A stretch of 64,000 bases of DNA, from the NCBI RefSeq assembly GCF_030814415.1, contig NZ_JAUSVB010000006.1, forward strand, positions 310,001 to 374,000. The letters run 5' to 3'. The notes beneath the pieces were generated by a model. It saw nothing but the letters and a program-made list of their open reading frames with translations, did no database searches and was not told the DNA's origin. The stretch comes from Cellulomonas humilata. Its GTDB lineage: Bacteria > Actinomycetota > Actinomycetes > Actinomycetales > Cellulomonadaceae. Position numbers and translations under genes: made by a program. Of the stretch, positions 53,846 through 61,397 are shown piece after piece (positions within the stretch are counted from its first letter, which is position 1; the number at the start of each line of letters is the position of its first letter).

Positions 53846-55872
53846 GCGTCGCAGAAGAGCTGGTCGCACGGTCCAACAGGCTCGGGGCGGACCCGCGGAC
53901 CACGAACTACGCGGGTGGGAACACCTCCGCGAAGGGCACCGCGACGGATCCGGTCACGGGTACGGATGTCGAGCTGCTCTGGGTCAAGGGCTCGGGTGGT
54001 GATCTGGGCACGTTGACGGAGAAGAACCTGGCGGTGCTGCGGCTGGACCGGCTGCGTGCGCTGGTCGACGTCTACCCGGGCGTGGACCGTGAGGACGAGA
54101 TGGTCGCGGCGTTCGACTACTGCCTGCACGGCAAGGGGGGTGCGGCGCCGTCGATCGACACGGCGATGCACGCGCTGGTCGACGCGGTGCACGTGGACCA
54201 CCTGCACCCGGACTCGGGGATCGCGTTCGCGACGGCCGCCGACGGCGAGGCGCTGACCCAGGAGGTCTTCGGGGACTCGGTCGTGTGGGTGCCGTGGCGT
54301 CGGCCGGGGTTCCAGCTCGGGCTGGACATCGCGGAGATCAAGGAGAAGAACCCGCAGGCCATCGGCTGCATCTTGGGCGGGCACGGCATCACCGCCTGGG
54401 GTGACACCTCCGAGGAGGCCGAGGAGCGGTCGCTGGAGATCGTGCGGACCGCCGAGGCGTTCATCGCGGAGAAGCTCGCGGCAGGCCCGCACCCGTTCGG
54501 TGAGGTGGTCGTCAGCCCGCTTGGCGACGAGGAGCGGCGGGCTCGTGCGGCCGCGCTCGCGCCGGTGATCCGTGGGCTGGCCTCGACGGACAGGCCGCAG
54601 GTCGGTCACTACACCTCCTCGGACGTCGTGCTGGACTTCGTGTCTCGCGCTGCGCTGCCGCGTCTGGCCGAGCTGGGCACGTCGTGCCCGGACCATTTCC
54701 TGCGCACCAAGGTCAAGCCGCTGGTCGTGGACCTGCCCTCGGACGCGCCGATCGAGGAGGTCGTGGGCCGGCTCAAGGAGCTGCACGCCCTGTACCGGGC
54801 GGACTACCAGGGCTACTACGACCGCAACGCCACCGAGGACAGCCCGGCGATCCGTGGGGCGGACCCGGCGATCGTGCTGGTGCCCGGGGTGGGGATGTTC
54901 TCGTTCGGCAAGGACAAGCAGACCGCGCGGGTGGCGGGGGAGTTCTACGTCAACGCGATCAACGTGATGCGCGGCGCCGAGGCGATCAGCACGTATGTGC
55001 CGATCGGCGAGGCGGAGAAGTTCCGGATCGAGTACTGGGCGCTGGAGGAGGCCAAGCTCGCGCGGATGCCCAAGCCCAAGCCGCTGGCCACCCGGGTCGC
55101 ACTGGTCACCGGGGCGGGGTCGGGCATCGGGCGGGCGATCGCCGAGCGGCTCGCCGCCGAGGGCGCGTGCGTGGTCGTCGCGGACCTCAACCTGGAGGGC
55201 GCCTCCGAGGTCGCCGCGTCACTGGGAGGTCCGGACGTGGCCATCGCGGTGCAGGCCGACGTGACCTCCGAGGAGGACATCGCCCGGCTCATCGCGTCGA
55301 CGGCACTCGCGTTCGGTGGTGTCGACCTGGTCGTGAACAACGCCGGGCTGTCCATCTCCAAGCCGCTGCTGGACACCACCGTCAAGGACTGGGACCTGCA
55401 GCACGACGTGATGGCCCGCGGCTCGTTCCTGGTCGCCCGTGAGGCGGCCCGGGCGATGATCGCCCAGGACATGGGCGGGGACATCGTCTACATCGCCTCG
55501 AAGAACTCCCTGTTCGCGGGGCCGAACAACATCGCGTACTCGGCGACCAAGGCCGACCAGGCCCACCAGGTCCGCCTGCTCGCCGCCGAGCTGGGCGGGC
55601 ACGGGATCCGGGTCAACGGGGTCAACCCCGACGGTGTCGTGCGCGGGTCGGGGATCTTCGCCGGCGGCTGGGGCGCCCAGCGCGCCGCCACCTACGGGGT
55701 GCCCGAGGAGGAGCTGGGTGCCTACTACGCCCAACGGACCCTGCTCAAGCGCGAGGTCCTGCCCGAGCACGTCGCCGCGGCGGTCTTCGCGCTGACCGGC
55801 CCCGACCTGGTGCAGACCACCGGTCTGCACATCCCGGTCGACTCCGGCGTTGCGGCGGCCTTCCTGCGATGA
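53842..55872 (+). CDS. rhaEW: Bifunctional rhamnulose-1-phosphate aldolase / lactaldehyde dehydrogenase
   Basis: 676 residues. The class II aldolase domain spans about 1-410: TTNYAGGNTSAKG binds phosphate, and the metal His residues lie in HVDHLHPDSG and GGHGITAWGD. A short-chain dehydrogenase follows from about 418 to the end (VTGAGSGIGRAI, NNAGLSISKPL, YSATKADQ with the Tyr/Lys pair). The first half splits rhamnulose-1-phosphate into DHAP and L-lactaldehyde; the second oxidises lactaldehyde to L-lactate. The fused form is known from rhamnose-using actinobacteria and Bacilli. ATG overlaps the rhaI stop. Confidence 0.95.
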   Translation: MSVAEELVARSNRLGADPRTTNYAGGNTSAKGTATDPVTGTDVELLWVKGSGGDLGTLTEKNLAVLRLDRLRALVDVYPGVDREDEMVAAFDYCLHGKGGAAPSIDTAMHALVDAVHVDHLHPDSGIAFATAADGEALTQEVFGDSVVWVPWRRPGFQLGLDIAEIKEKNPQAIGCILGGHGITAWGDTSEEAEERSLEIVRTAEAFIAEKLAAGPHPFGEVVVSPLGDEERRARAAALAPVIRGLASTDRPQVGHYTSSDVVLDFVSRAALPRLAELGTSCPDHFLRTKVKPLVVDLPSDAPIEEVVGRLKELHALYRADYQGYYDRNATEDSPAIRGADPAIVLVPGVGMFSFGKDKQTARVAGEFYVNAINVMRGAEAISTYVPIGEAEKFRIEYWALEEAKLARMPKPKPLATRVALVTGAGSGIGRAIAERLAAEGACVVVADLNLEGASEVAASLGGPDVAIAVQADVTSEEDIARLIASTALAFGGVDLVVNNAGLSISKPLLDTTVKDWDLQHDVMARGSFLVAREAARAMIAQDMGGDIVYIASKNSLFAGPNNIAYSATKADQAHQVRLLAAELGGHGIRVNGVNPDGVVRGSGIFAGGWGAQRAATYGVPEEELGAYYAQRTLLKREVLPEHVAAAVFALTGPDLVQTTGLHIPVDSGVAAAFLR

Positions 55873-55881
55873 GCCACCAGA

Positions 55882-55940
55882 ACGGCACTCTGCGACGAGC
55901 GCGGCAGTTCCGACTGCCGCGCTCGTCGCGGACTGCCGCA
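55882..55940. repeat. 19-bp-period head-to-head repeat (family C) between rhaEW and rhaB
   Basis: Left units ACGGCACT (55882) and GCGGCAGT (55901), right units ACTGCCGC (55913) and ACTGCCGC (55932), both pairs 19 bp apart. The centre forms a perfect 15-bp stem (55893-55907 with 55914-55928) with a 6-base loop, which could attenuate transcription into rhaB. The unit sequence differs from family A, but the layout is the same. Confidence 0.8.
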
Positions 55941-55957
55941 CTCGGCGGGGCGGCGCG

Positions 55958-57421
55958 GTGAGCGCGTTCGCCGCCGTCGACCTCGGGGCCTCGTCGGGCC
56001 GGGTCATCGTCGGGACCGTCGACGGCGGGCGGGTGTCGCTGCACGAGGTCAACCGGTTCCCGAACGGACCCGTCCAGCTGGCGGGTGCGCTGCACTGGGA
56101 CGTGCTCGGGCTCTACCGGGGCGTGCTCGACGGGCTGCGGGCCGCGGGCCGCGAGGCGGGGGTGCTCAGCGGCGTCGGCATCGACTCGTGGGCGGTGGAC
56201 TACGGGCTCCTCGACCGCGACGGCGCCCTGGTGGGCAACCCGTTCCACTACCGCGACGCGCGCACCGACGGAGTCCCGGACACGGTCTTCGCGACGATCC
56301 CCGCAGCCGAGCTGTACGCCCGGACCGGCCTGCAGGTGCAGCCGTTCAACACCGTGTTCCAGCTGGTCGCCGCGCAGGGCACCGCGGCGCTCGCCGCAGC
56401 GCAGACCGCTCTGCTGATCCCGGACCTGCTGGGCTGCTGGCTGACCGGCGCGCGCGTCGCGGAGGTGACCAACGCGTCGACCACCGGCCTGCTCGACGCG
56501 TCGACGCGGACGTGGGCGACCGACCTGGCGGAGCGGCTGGGGATCGACAGCACCCTGCTCCCCCCGCTGCTCGACCCGGGTGCGCTGCTCGGCCACGTGC
56601 GCGCGGACGTCGGCCTGCACGGGACCGTGCCGGTGTGGACCGTCGGCTCGCACGACACCGCCTCGGCCGTCGTCGCCGTGCCGGCCGTCGGCGACGACTT
56701 CGCCTACATCTCCTGCGGGACCTGGTCGCTGGTGGGCCTCGAGCTGGACCGACCAGTGCTCACCGAGGCCAGCCGCGCCGCCAACTTCACCAACGAGGCC
56801 GGGGTCGACGGCACGGTCCGGTACCTGCGCAACGTCATGGGGCTGTGGGTGCTCCAGGAGTCCCTGCGCACCTGGAACGAGGCCGGGCTCCCTGCCGACC
56901 TGCCCGACCTGCTCGCGGCAGCCGCCCGCGTACCGGCGCTGACCACGGTGGTCGACGTCGACGGTCCGGCGTTCCTGCCGCCGGGCGACATGCCCGCCCG
57001 TATCGCCGCCGAGGCCGAACGGACCGGGCAGACGCCGCCGCAGTCGCAGGCCGAGACGGTCCGCTGCATCCTCGACTCGCTCGCGCTCGCCTACCGGCGG
57101 GCCGTCCGGCAGTCGTCGGCGCTCGCGGGCAAGGACGTCAGCGTCGTGCACGTGGTCGGCGGGGGGGTGCGCAACGAGCTGCTGTGCCAGCTCACTGCGG
57201 ACGCGACGGGTCTGTCGGTGGTCGCGGGGCCCGTCGAGGGTGCCGCGCTGGGCAACGTGCTGGTGCAGGCACGGGCCGCCGGGGTGCTCTCCGGCGGGCT
57301 CGCGGACCTGCGGGCGGTGGGCGCGCAAGGCCTCGAGCTCCGGCGCTACGAGCCCGGGGCGACCGGTGGTCCGACCGACCGGCAGTGGGCTGCTGCCGAG
57401 CACCGGGTCGAAGGTCCGTAG
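55958..57421 (+). CDS. rhaB: Rhamnulokinase, FGGY family
   Basis: 487 residues, standard length. Phosphorylates L-rhamnulose with ATP. AAVDLGASSGRVIVG (nucleotide loop) at the N-terminus, WAVDYGLLD, and the FGGY C-terminal signature around VVGGGVRNELLCQLTADATG. GTG start at 55958, 85 bases after rhaEW, the only sizable gap in the operon and filled by the hairpin repeat. A longer frame upstream is merely open reading through that repeat. Confidence 0.94.
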   Translation: MSAFAAVDLGASSGRVIVGTVDGGRVSLHEVNRFPNGPVQLAGALHWDVLGLYRGVLDGLRAAGREAGVLSGVGIDSWAVDYGLLDRDGALVGNPFHYRDARTDGVPDTVFATIPAAELYARTGLQVQPFNTVFQLVAAQGTAALAAAQTALLIPDLLGCWLTGARVAEVTNASTTGLLDASTRTWATDLAERLGIDSTLLPPLLDPGALLGHVRADVGLHGTVPVWTVGSHDTASAVVAVPAVGDDFAYISCGTWSLVGLELDRPVLTEASRAANFTNEAGVDGTVRYLRNVMGLWVLQESLRTWNEAGLPADLPDLLAAAARVPALTTVVDVDGPAFLPPGDMPARIAAEAERTGQTPPQSQAETVRCILDSLALAYRRAVRQSSALAGKDVSVVHVVGGGVRNELLCQLTADATGLSVVAGPVEGAALGNVLVQARAAGVLSGGLADLRAVGAQGLELRRYEPGATGGPTDRQWAAAEHRVEGP

Positions 57422-57496
57422 TCCGCAGACCCGCTCCTTCCTAGCGTGGAGACGAGGCCCCCCGAAGGCGTCGGGCCCAGTCCCGAAGGAGTGGTC

Positions 57497-58270
57497 ATGC
57501 GTACCGTCGTCATCACGGGATCGGCATCGGGCATCGGGCTCGCGACCGCAGAGATCCTGCGCGACCGGGGTGACCGGGTCATCGGCGTGGACCTGCACGA
57601 CGCGGAGGTCGTCGCGGACCTCTCGACCGTCGCCGGCCGGGCGGCCATGGTCGAGGACGTGCGCGCCCTCAGCGGGGGCACCATCGACGCCGTCGTCGCG
57701 AACGCCGGCCTGGCCCTGTCCAGCCCCGCGACCGTCGCCGTGAACTTCTACGGCTGCGTCGCGACGCTCGACGGGTTGCGGCCCCTCCTGGTCGGCTCGT
57801 CGGCTCCCCGCGCGGCGCTCACCAGCTCGATGGCGAGCCTGATGCCGCACGACGACCTGTTGGTCGAGCTGGCCCTGGCCGGCGACGAGTCCAAGGCGCT
57901 GGAGCGGGCGCAGGAGCTGGTCGACGCCGACCTCGGCGCGTTGATCTACTCGTCGACCAAGGTGGCGCTCAGCCGCTGGATGCGCCGGCACGCAGCGACG
58001 CCGGAGTGGGCTGGTACGGGCATCCCGCTGAACGGGATCGGCCCCGGGATCGTCGAGACGCCGATGACCGCCGACCTGATCGCCAGCGAGGAGCAGCGCG
58101 CCGCGATGGCGGACGTGGTGCCGATGCCGCTGAACGGCTACATGCAGGCCGAGGTACCGGCCCGGCTGCTCGCGTGGCTGGTCAGCGAGGAGAACACGCA
58201 CGTGTGCGGCCAGCTCGTCTTCGTCGACGGCGGCTCCGACGTGGTGATCCGCGGCGACAGCACCTGGTGA
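57497..58270 (+). CDS. Short-chain dehydrogenase/reductase
   Basis: 257 residues. TGSASGIGLATAE cofactor loop (about 8-20), NAG motif at 69-71 and catalytic Tyr151/Lys155 (YSSTK), with Ser near 110-114. An Asp in GVDLHDAE favours NAD over NADP. GAAGGAG precedes the ATG at 57497. Lies 75 bases after rhaB and may be the last gene of the operon. Could handle a rhamnose-, fucose- or lactaldehyde-derived alcohol; the substrate is not determined. Confidence 0.87.
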   Translation: MRTVVITGSASGIGLATAEILRDRGDRVIGVDLHDAEVVADLSTVAGRAAMVEDVRALSGGTIDAVVANAGLALSSPATVAVNFYGCVATLDGLRPLLVGSSAPRAALTSSMASLMPHDDLLVELALAGDESKALERAQELVDADLGALIYSSTKVALSRWMRRHAATPEWAGTGIPLNGIGPGIVETPMTADLIASEEQRAAMADVVPMPLNGYMQAEVPARLLAWLVSEENTHVCGQLVFVDGGSDVVIRGDSTW

Positions 58271-58277
58271 GCGTGGA

Positions 58278-58320
58278 GACCGGCGCGCGGGGCCGCTCGG
58301 GACGGGTCCGCGCGCCGGTC
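58278..58320 (+). terminator. Hairpin terminator after the SDR gene
   Basis: A 13-bp perfect stem (58278-58290 with 58308-58320) with a 17-base loop, 7 bases past the stop codon. Separates the rha operon from the aldolase gene. Confidence 0.7.
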
Positions 58321-58403
58321 CAGACATCGTCCGGCGCGCGCCTCGGTGCACCCAGGGACGAAGGTCCCTCGTTGTGGAGGCGGGGGTCGCGACAGAATCC
58401 TCA

Positions 58404-58415
58404 TGAAACGATTCA
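58404..58415. promoter_or_regulatory. M1 operator before the class II aldolase gene
   Basis: TGAAACGATTCA, 19 bases before the ATG. Its presence after a terminator suggests that the aldolase has its own promoter under the same regulator. Confidence 0.7.
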
Positions 58416-58434
58416 TCGATCGAAGGACGTCGAC

Positions 58435-59091
58435 ATGCTGCAGTCCCACCGCGCCGCACGCGCGACCGCGCCCGTGCGCGACGAGATCCTCTACTACTGC
58501 CGCGAGTCCGTCCGCGCCGGCCTGAACTTCAACACGCAGGGGAACATCAGCGTCCGCCTGAGCGACGAGGCGATCGTCATCACGCCGTCCGGCGTGCGGT
58601 ACGACCTCATGACGCCCGAGGACCTGGTGGTCGTCGACCTCGACGGGAACGTCCTCGAGGGGAGCATGCTGCCGTCGACCGAGCTGCCCGTGCACCTCGC
58701 GCACTACCGCCGCCGCCCGGAGGTCCAGGCGATCGTGCACACCGAGTCCACCTTCGTGAACGTGCTCGGCGTGCTCGGCCGGACCATCGACCCGGTGCTG
58801 CTCAACATGGTGCTCTACGCCAAGGGGCCGGTCCCGGTGATGCCGTTCGAGTTCTCGACGCACGCCGAGTTCGGTCGGCGCAGCGCCGACCTCATGGGCG
58901 ACACCGTCAACGCGGTCGTGTGGGCCAACCACGGGCTGCTGGCCGTCGGCACCACGCTCGAGCTCGCGTTCAAGGTGGCCGTGGCCGTCGAGGAGAACGC
59001 CGAGGTGCTGCACCACGCGAGCCTTGCCGGCGTGCCGAACGTGCTGGTCTACGACCGCATCGCCGTGCCCGAGGGCGCCCGGCTGCCGTAG
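58435..59091 (+). CDS. Class II aldolase/epimerase family protein with altered metal site
   Basis: 218 residues, FucA/AraD size. GNISVRL phosphate loop (about 37-43), catalytic Glu83 in STELPVH, third metal His166 in WANHGLL. The usual HxH metal pair is His102-Thr-Glu104 (VHTES), so one His is replaced by Glu. GAAGGACG precedes the ATG. With an aldolase already present in RhaEW, this one may act on another deoxy-sugar phosphate such as fuculose-1-phosphate, but the M1 site links it to rhamnose. Confidence 0.85.
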   Translation: MLQSHRAARATAPVRDEILYYCRESVRAGLNFNTQGNISVRLSDEAIVITPSGVRYDLMTPEDLVVVDLDGNVLEGSMLPSTELPVHLAHYRRRPEVQAIVHTESTFVNVLGVLGRTIDPVLLNMVLYAKGPVPVMPFEFSTHAEFGRRSADLMGDTVNAVVWANHGLLAVGTTLELAFKVAVAVEENAEVLHHASLAGVPNVLVYDRIAVPEGARLP

Positions 59092-59997
59092 TCAGCCCAG
59101 GGTCGCCGCGACGACCAGCAGCACCGGTACGCACAGCACGGTCGTCACGAGTCCGGCGTCCCGCGCGAGCGCCTCGCCGTGCCGGTACTGCATCGCGTAG
59201 ACGAGGACGTTCTGCGCGGTCGGCAGGGCGGCCATCGCGACGACCGCGAGCAGCGCCTGCGGCGGCAGGCCGAGGGCCGTGCCCAGTCCCCACGCGAGGA
59301 GCGGGTGCACCAGGGCGCGCAGGCTCACCGCGAGCGTCAGGTCGGCGCGCGGTGCCGCGGAGTCGACCGTCCGCGGCACGGCGAGCGCCATGCCGAAGGT
59401 GAGGAGAGCGAGCGGTGCGGCCGCGGCCCCGACCAGGCGGAACGGCTCGTACACGACCTCCGGCAGCGACCAGGGCAGCGCCGCCAGGACGAGGCCGAGG
59501 AGCGTGCCGACGATGATCGGGTTGCTCAGGGTCCGCCGCAGCACGGACCCGCTGCGGGAGCCTCGGTCGAGCACCGCGAAGGCGATCGGAGCCAGGACGA
59601 GGAGCTGAAAGAGCAAGGTCGGGACGACGGCGACCGCGTCGTCTAGCAGGTAGACGGCCAGCGGGAGGCCGACGTTGCCGGCGTTGACGTAGGACGACGC
59701 GAGCGTTCCGACGGTGATGTCGGCGGCCGGTCGACGCAGGGCGAACCGCAGGACGAGGACCGCGACGAGCGCGACGGCCACCGTGGACGTCCAGGTGACG
59801 ACGGCCTGGCGGGACAGCAGCAGGTGCAGGTCGGCGTGCGCGACCGTGGTGAGCAGCAGCGCCGGGGTGGCCACCGCGAACACGACGCGCGCGAGCACCG
59901 GCGCGGCGCGCTCGCCCAGCACGCGCCGGCGGGCCAGGAACCAGCCGAGCGCGACGACGGCCCCCATCGTGGCGAGTGCGGTGATGACTGCGCCCAT
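59092..59997 (-). CDS. AEC-family (auxin efflux carrier-like) transporter
   Basis: 301 residues with about ten membrane segments. YVNAGNVGLPLAVYLLDD in the middle is typical of AEC/malonate-type carriers, and PTAQNVLVYAMQY near the end is also conserved. Family members move organic acids such as malate, malonate or lactate. Converges directly on the aldolase gene (stops adjacent). A role in lactate or other acid export from rhamnose breakdown is only a guess. Confidence 0.87.
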   Translation of the reverse strand: MGAVITALATMGAVVALGWFLARRRVLGERAAPVLARVVFAVATPALLLTTVAHADLHLLLSRQAVVTWTSTVAVALVAVLVLRFALRRPAADITVGTLASSYVNAGNVGLPLAVYLLDDAVAVVPTLLFQLLVLAPIAFAVLDRGSRSGSVLRRTLSNPIIVGTLLGLVLAALPWSLPEVVYEPFRLVGAAAAPLALLTFGMALAVPRTVDSAAPRADLTLAVSLRALVHPLLAWGLGTALGLPPQALLAVVAMAALPTAQNVLVYAMQYRHGEALARDAGLVTTVLCVPVLLVVAATLG

Positions 59998-60045
59998 CAG
60001 GTCGCCGGGCGGGGTCGGGGGATCACGGCGTCGATCCTTGCAGGA

Positions 60046-60519
60046 TCAGCGTCGCGCGATGTCGCGCCCGAGGTGGGCGGGCTGCAGGCCGGACGCGCGC
60101 AGACGTCGGCGGTCCGCTGCTGTGTCGTACATGAGCTGGGTGTGGAAGTAGTTGACCTGTTCCAGGACTGCGAGCACCCAGAACGCGAGGCCCGGCAGCG
60201 CCTGGTCGGCCGGTCCCCTCACCAGCGCCGCGACGAGGACGCCGAGCACGATGCCGAGCAGTGCCCAGTTGATCCGGCGCAGGATCGCGTAGACGCCCAT
60301 CCCCGCCGGCGCCGCCGGCCGACGGAGCTTCAGCAGCCAGTACACGGACCCCTGCAGCAGGATGAACAGCGCCAGCGCGGTGCCTAGCACATTGGCCGGC
60401 GACCGGGGTAGCCCGATCAAGCCGTAGGCGACCCAGGGCAGCACGACGATGCTGGCCAGCTCGCCCGTGGCCAACGACCACAACCGTCGGCGGACGGGTG
60501 ACGAGGTGGCGCGCGACAT
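60046..60519 (-). CDS. Small membrane protein of unknown function
   Basis: 157 residues with about four membrane helices and a conserved-looking cytoplasmic tail, VNYFHTQLMYDTAADRRRL. ATG at 60519 is chosen because TACGCT lies six bases upstream as a leaderless -10 box. Divergent from the SDR operon. I recognise no family with confidence. Confidence 0.78.
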   Translation of the reverse strand: MSRATSSPVRRRLWSLATGELASIVVLPWVAYGLIGLPRSPANVLGTALALFILLQGSVYWLLKLRRPAAPAGMGVYAILRRINWALLGIVLGVLVAALVRGPADQALPGLAFWVLAVLEQVNYFHTQLMYDTAADRRRLRASGLQPAHLGRDIARR

Positions 60520-60525
60520 CGGTCG

Positions 60526-60531
60526 AGCGTA
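60526..60531 (-). promoter_or_regulatory. Probable leaderless -10 box for the small membrane protein
   Basis: TACGCT on the minus strand, 6 bases from the ATG at 60519. Confidence 0.45.
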
Positions 60532-60546
60532 AGCCGGACCGGTGCC

Positions 60547-60560
60547 GGAAAGCGCTTGCC
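60547..60560. promoter_or_regulatory. M2 operator before the SDR-flavoprotein-esterase operon
   Basis: GGAAAGCGCTTGCC, 78 bases before the SDR start, in the divergent gap. Confidence 0.65.
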
Positions 60561-60638
60561 TGAACGGCATCTGACATGGCACGATCGGTTCCGACGCGCA
60601 GGTCAGACGTGCGTCCCGCACACGGAGGTAGGGCAACG

Positions 60639-61397
60639 ATGCCGGCAGTCGCACTGGTCACCGGGGGCAATCGGGGGATCGGCCTCGGAATCACGCAGCG
60701 GCTGCTCGCCGACGGGTTCGCAGTCTCGATCCTGGCCACACGCGAGGAGCCGACCGAGCTGCTGGAGTCGCTCGACGCCCCAGGCCGGGTCCGCTACGTG
60801 CGCGGTTCGGTGGCCGACCTCGAGGACCACGCCCGGTTCGTCGACGACGCGGTCGAGGCCTGGGGTCGCCTCGACCTGCTGGTGAACAACGCCGGGGTCG
60901 CTCCCAGCGTGCGGGCGGACCTCCTCGAGGCCGGCGCCGAGAGCTTCGACCGGGTGCTGGGCATCAACCTGCGCGGGCCGTACTTCCTGACGCAGACGTT
61001 CGCGAACAAGGTGATCGCGCTCGGTTCAACGAACCTGCCCCGCGCCACCGTCATCAACGTGTCGAGCATCTCCGCCACCACCGTCTCCACCAACCGCGGC
61101 GACTACTGCATCTCCAAGGCCGGCGTCGCCATGGCCACGCAGCTGTTCGCCGTGCGCCTCGCGCCCGAGGGGATCGTCGTCTACGAGGTGCGGCCCGGGG
61201 TGATCGCCACCGACATGACCGCGGGCGTCACCGAGAAGTACGACGCCCTGATCGCCGAGGGCCTCGCGCCCATCAACCGGTGGGGCCGACCGTCCGACGT
61301 CGCCGGCGCGGTCTCGATCCTCGCGTCCGGTCAGACCCCGTACTCGACCGGCGAGGTGTTCCACGTCGACGGCGGCATGCACATCCCGGTGCTGTGA
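60639..61397 (+). CDS. Short-chain dehydrogenase/reductase, FabG-like
   Basis: 252 residues. VTGGNRGIGLGITQ cofactor loop, NNAG motif near 88, catalytic Ser in NVSSIS, Tyr/Lys in DYCISK, and a C-terminal FHVDGGMHIPVL. GGAGG precedes the ATG. Arg36 in ATREE suggests NADP preference. Its stop overlaps the next gene by one base (TGATG). The operon context suggests sugar or glycoside redox chemistry rather than fatty acid synthesis. Confidence 0.9.
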   Translation: MPAVALVTGGNRGIGLGITQRLLADGFAVSILATREEPTELLESLDAPGRVRYVRGSVADLEDHARFVDDAVEAWGRLDLLVNNAGVAPSVRADLLEAGAESFDRVLGINLRGPYFLTQTFANKVIALGSTNLPRATVINVSSISATTVSTNRGDYCISKAGVAMATQLFAVRLAPEGIVVYEVRPGVIATDMTAGVTEKYDALIAEGLAPINRWGRPSDVAGAVSILASGQTPYSTGEVFHVDGGMHIPVL

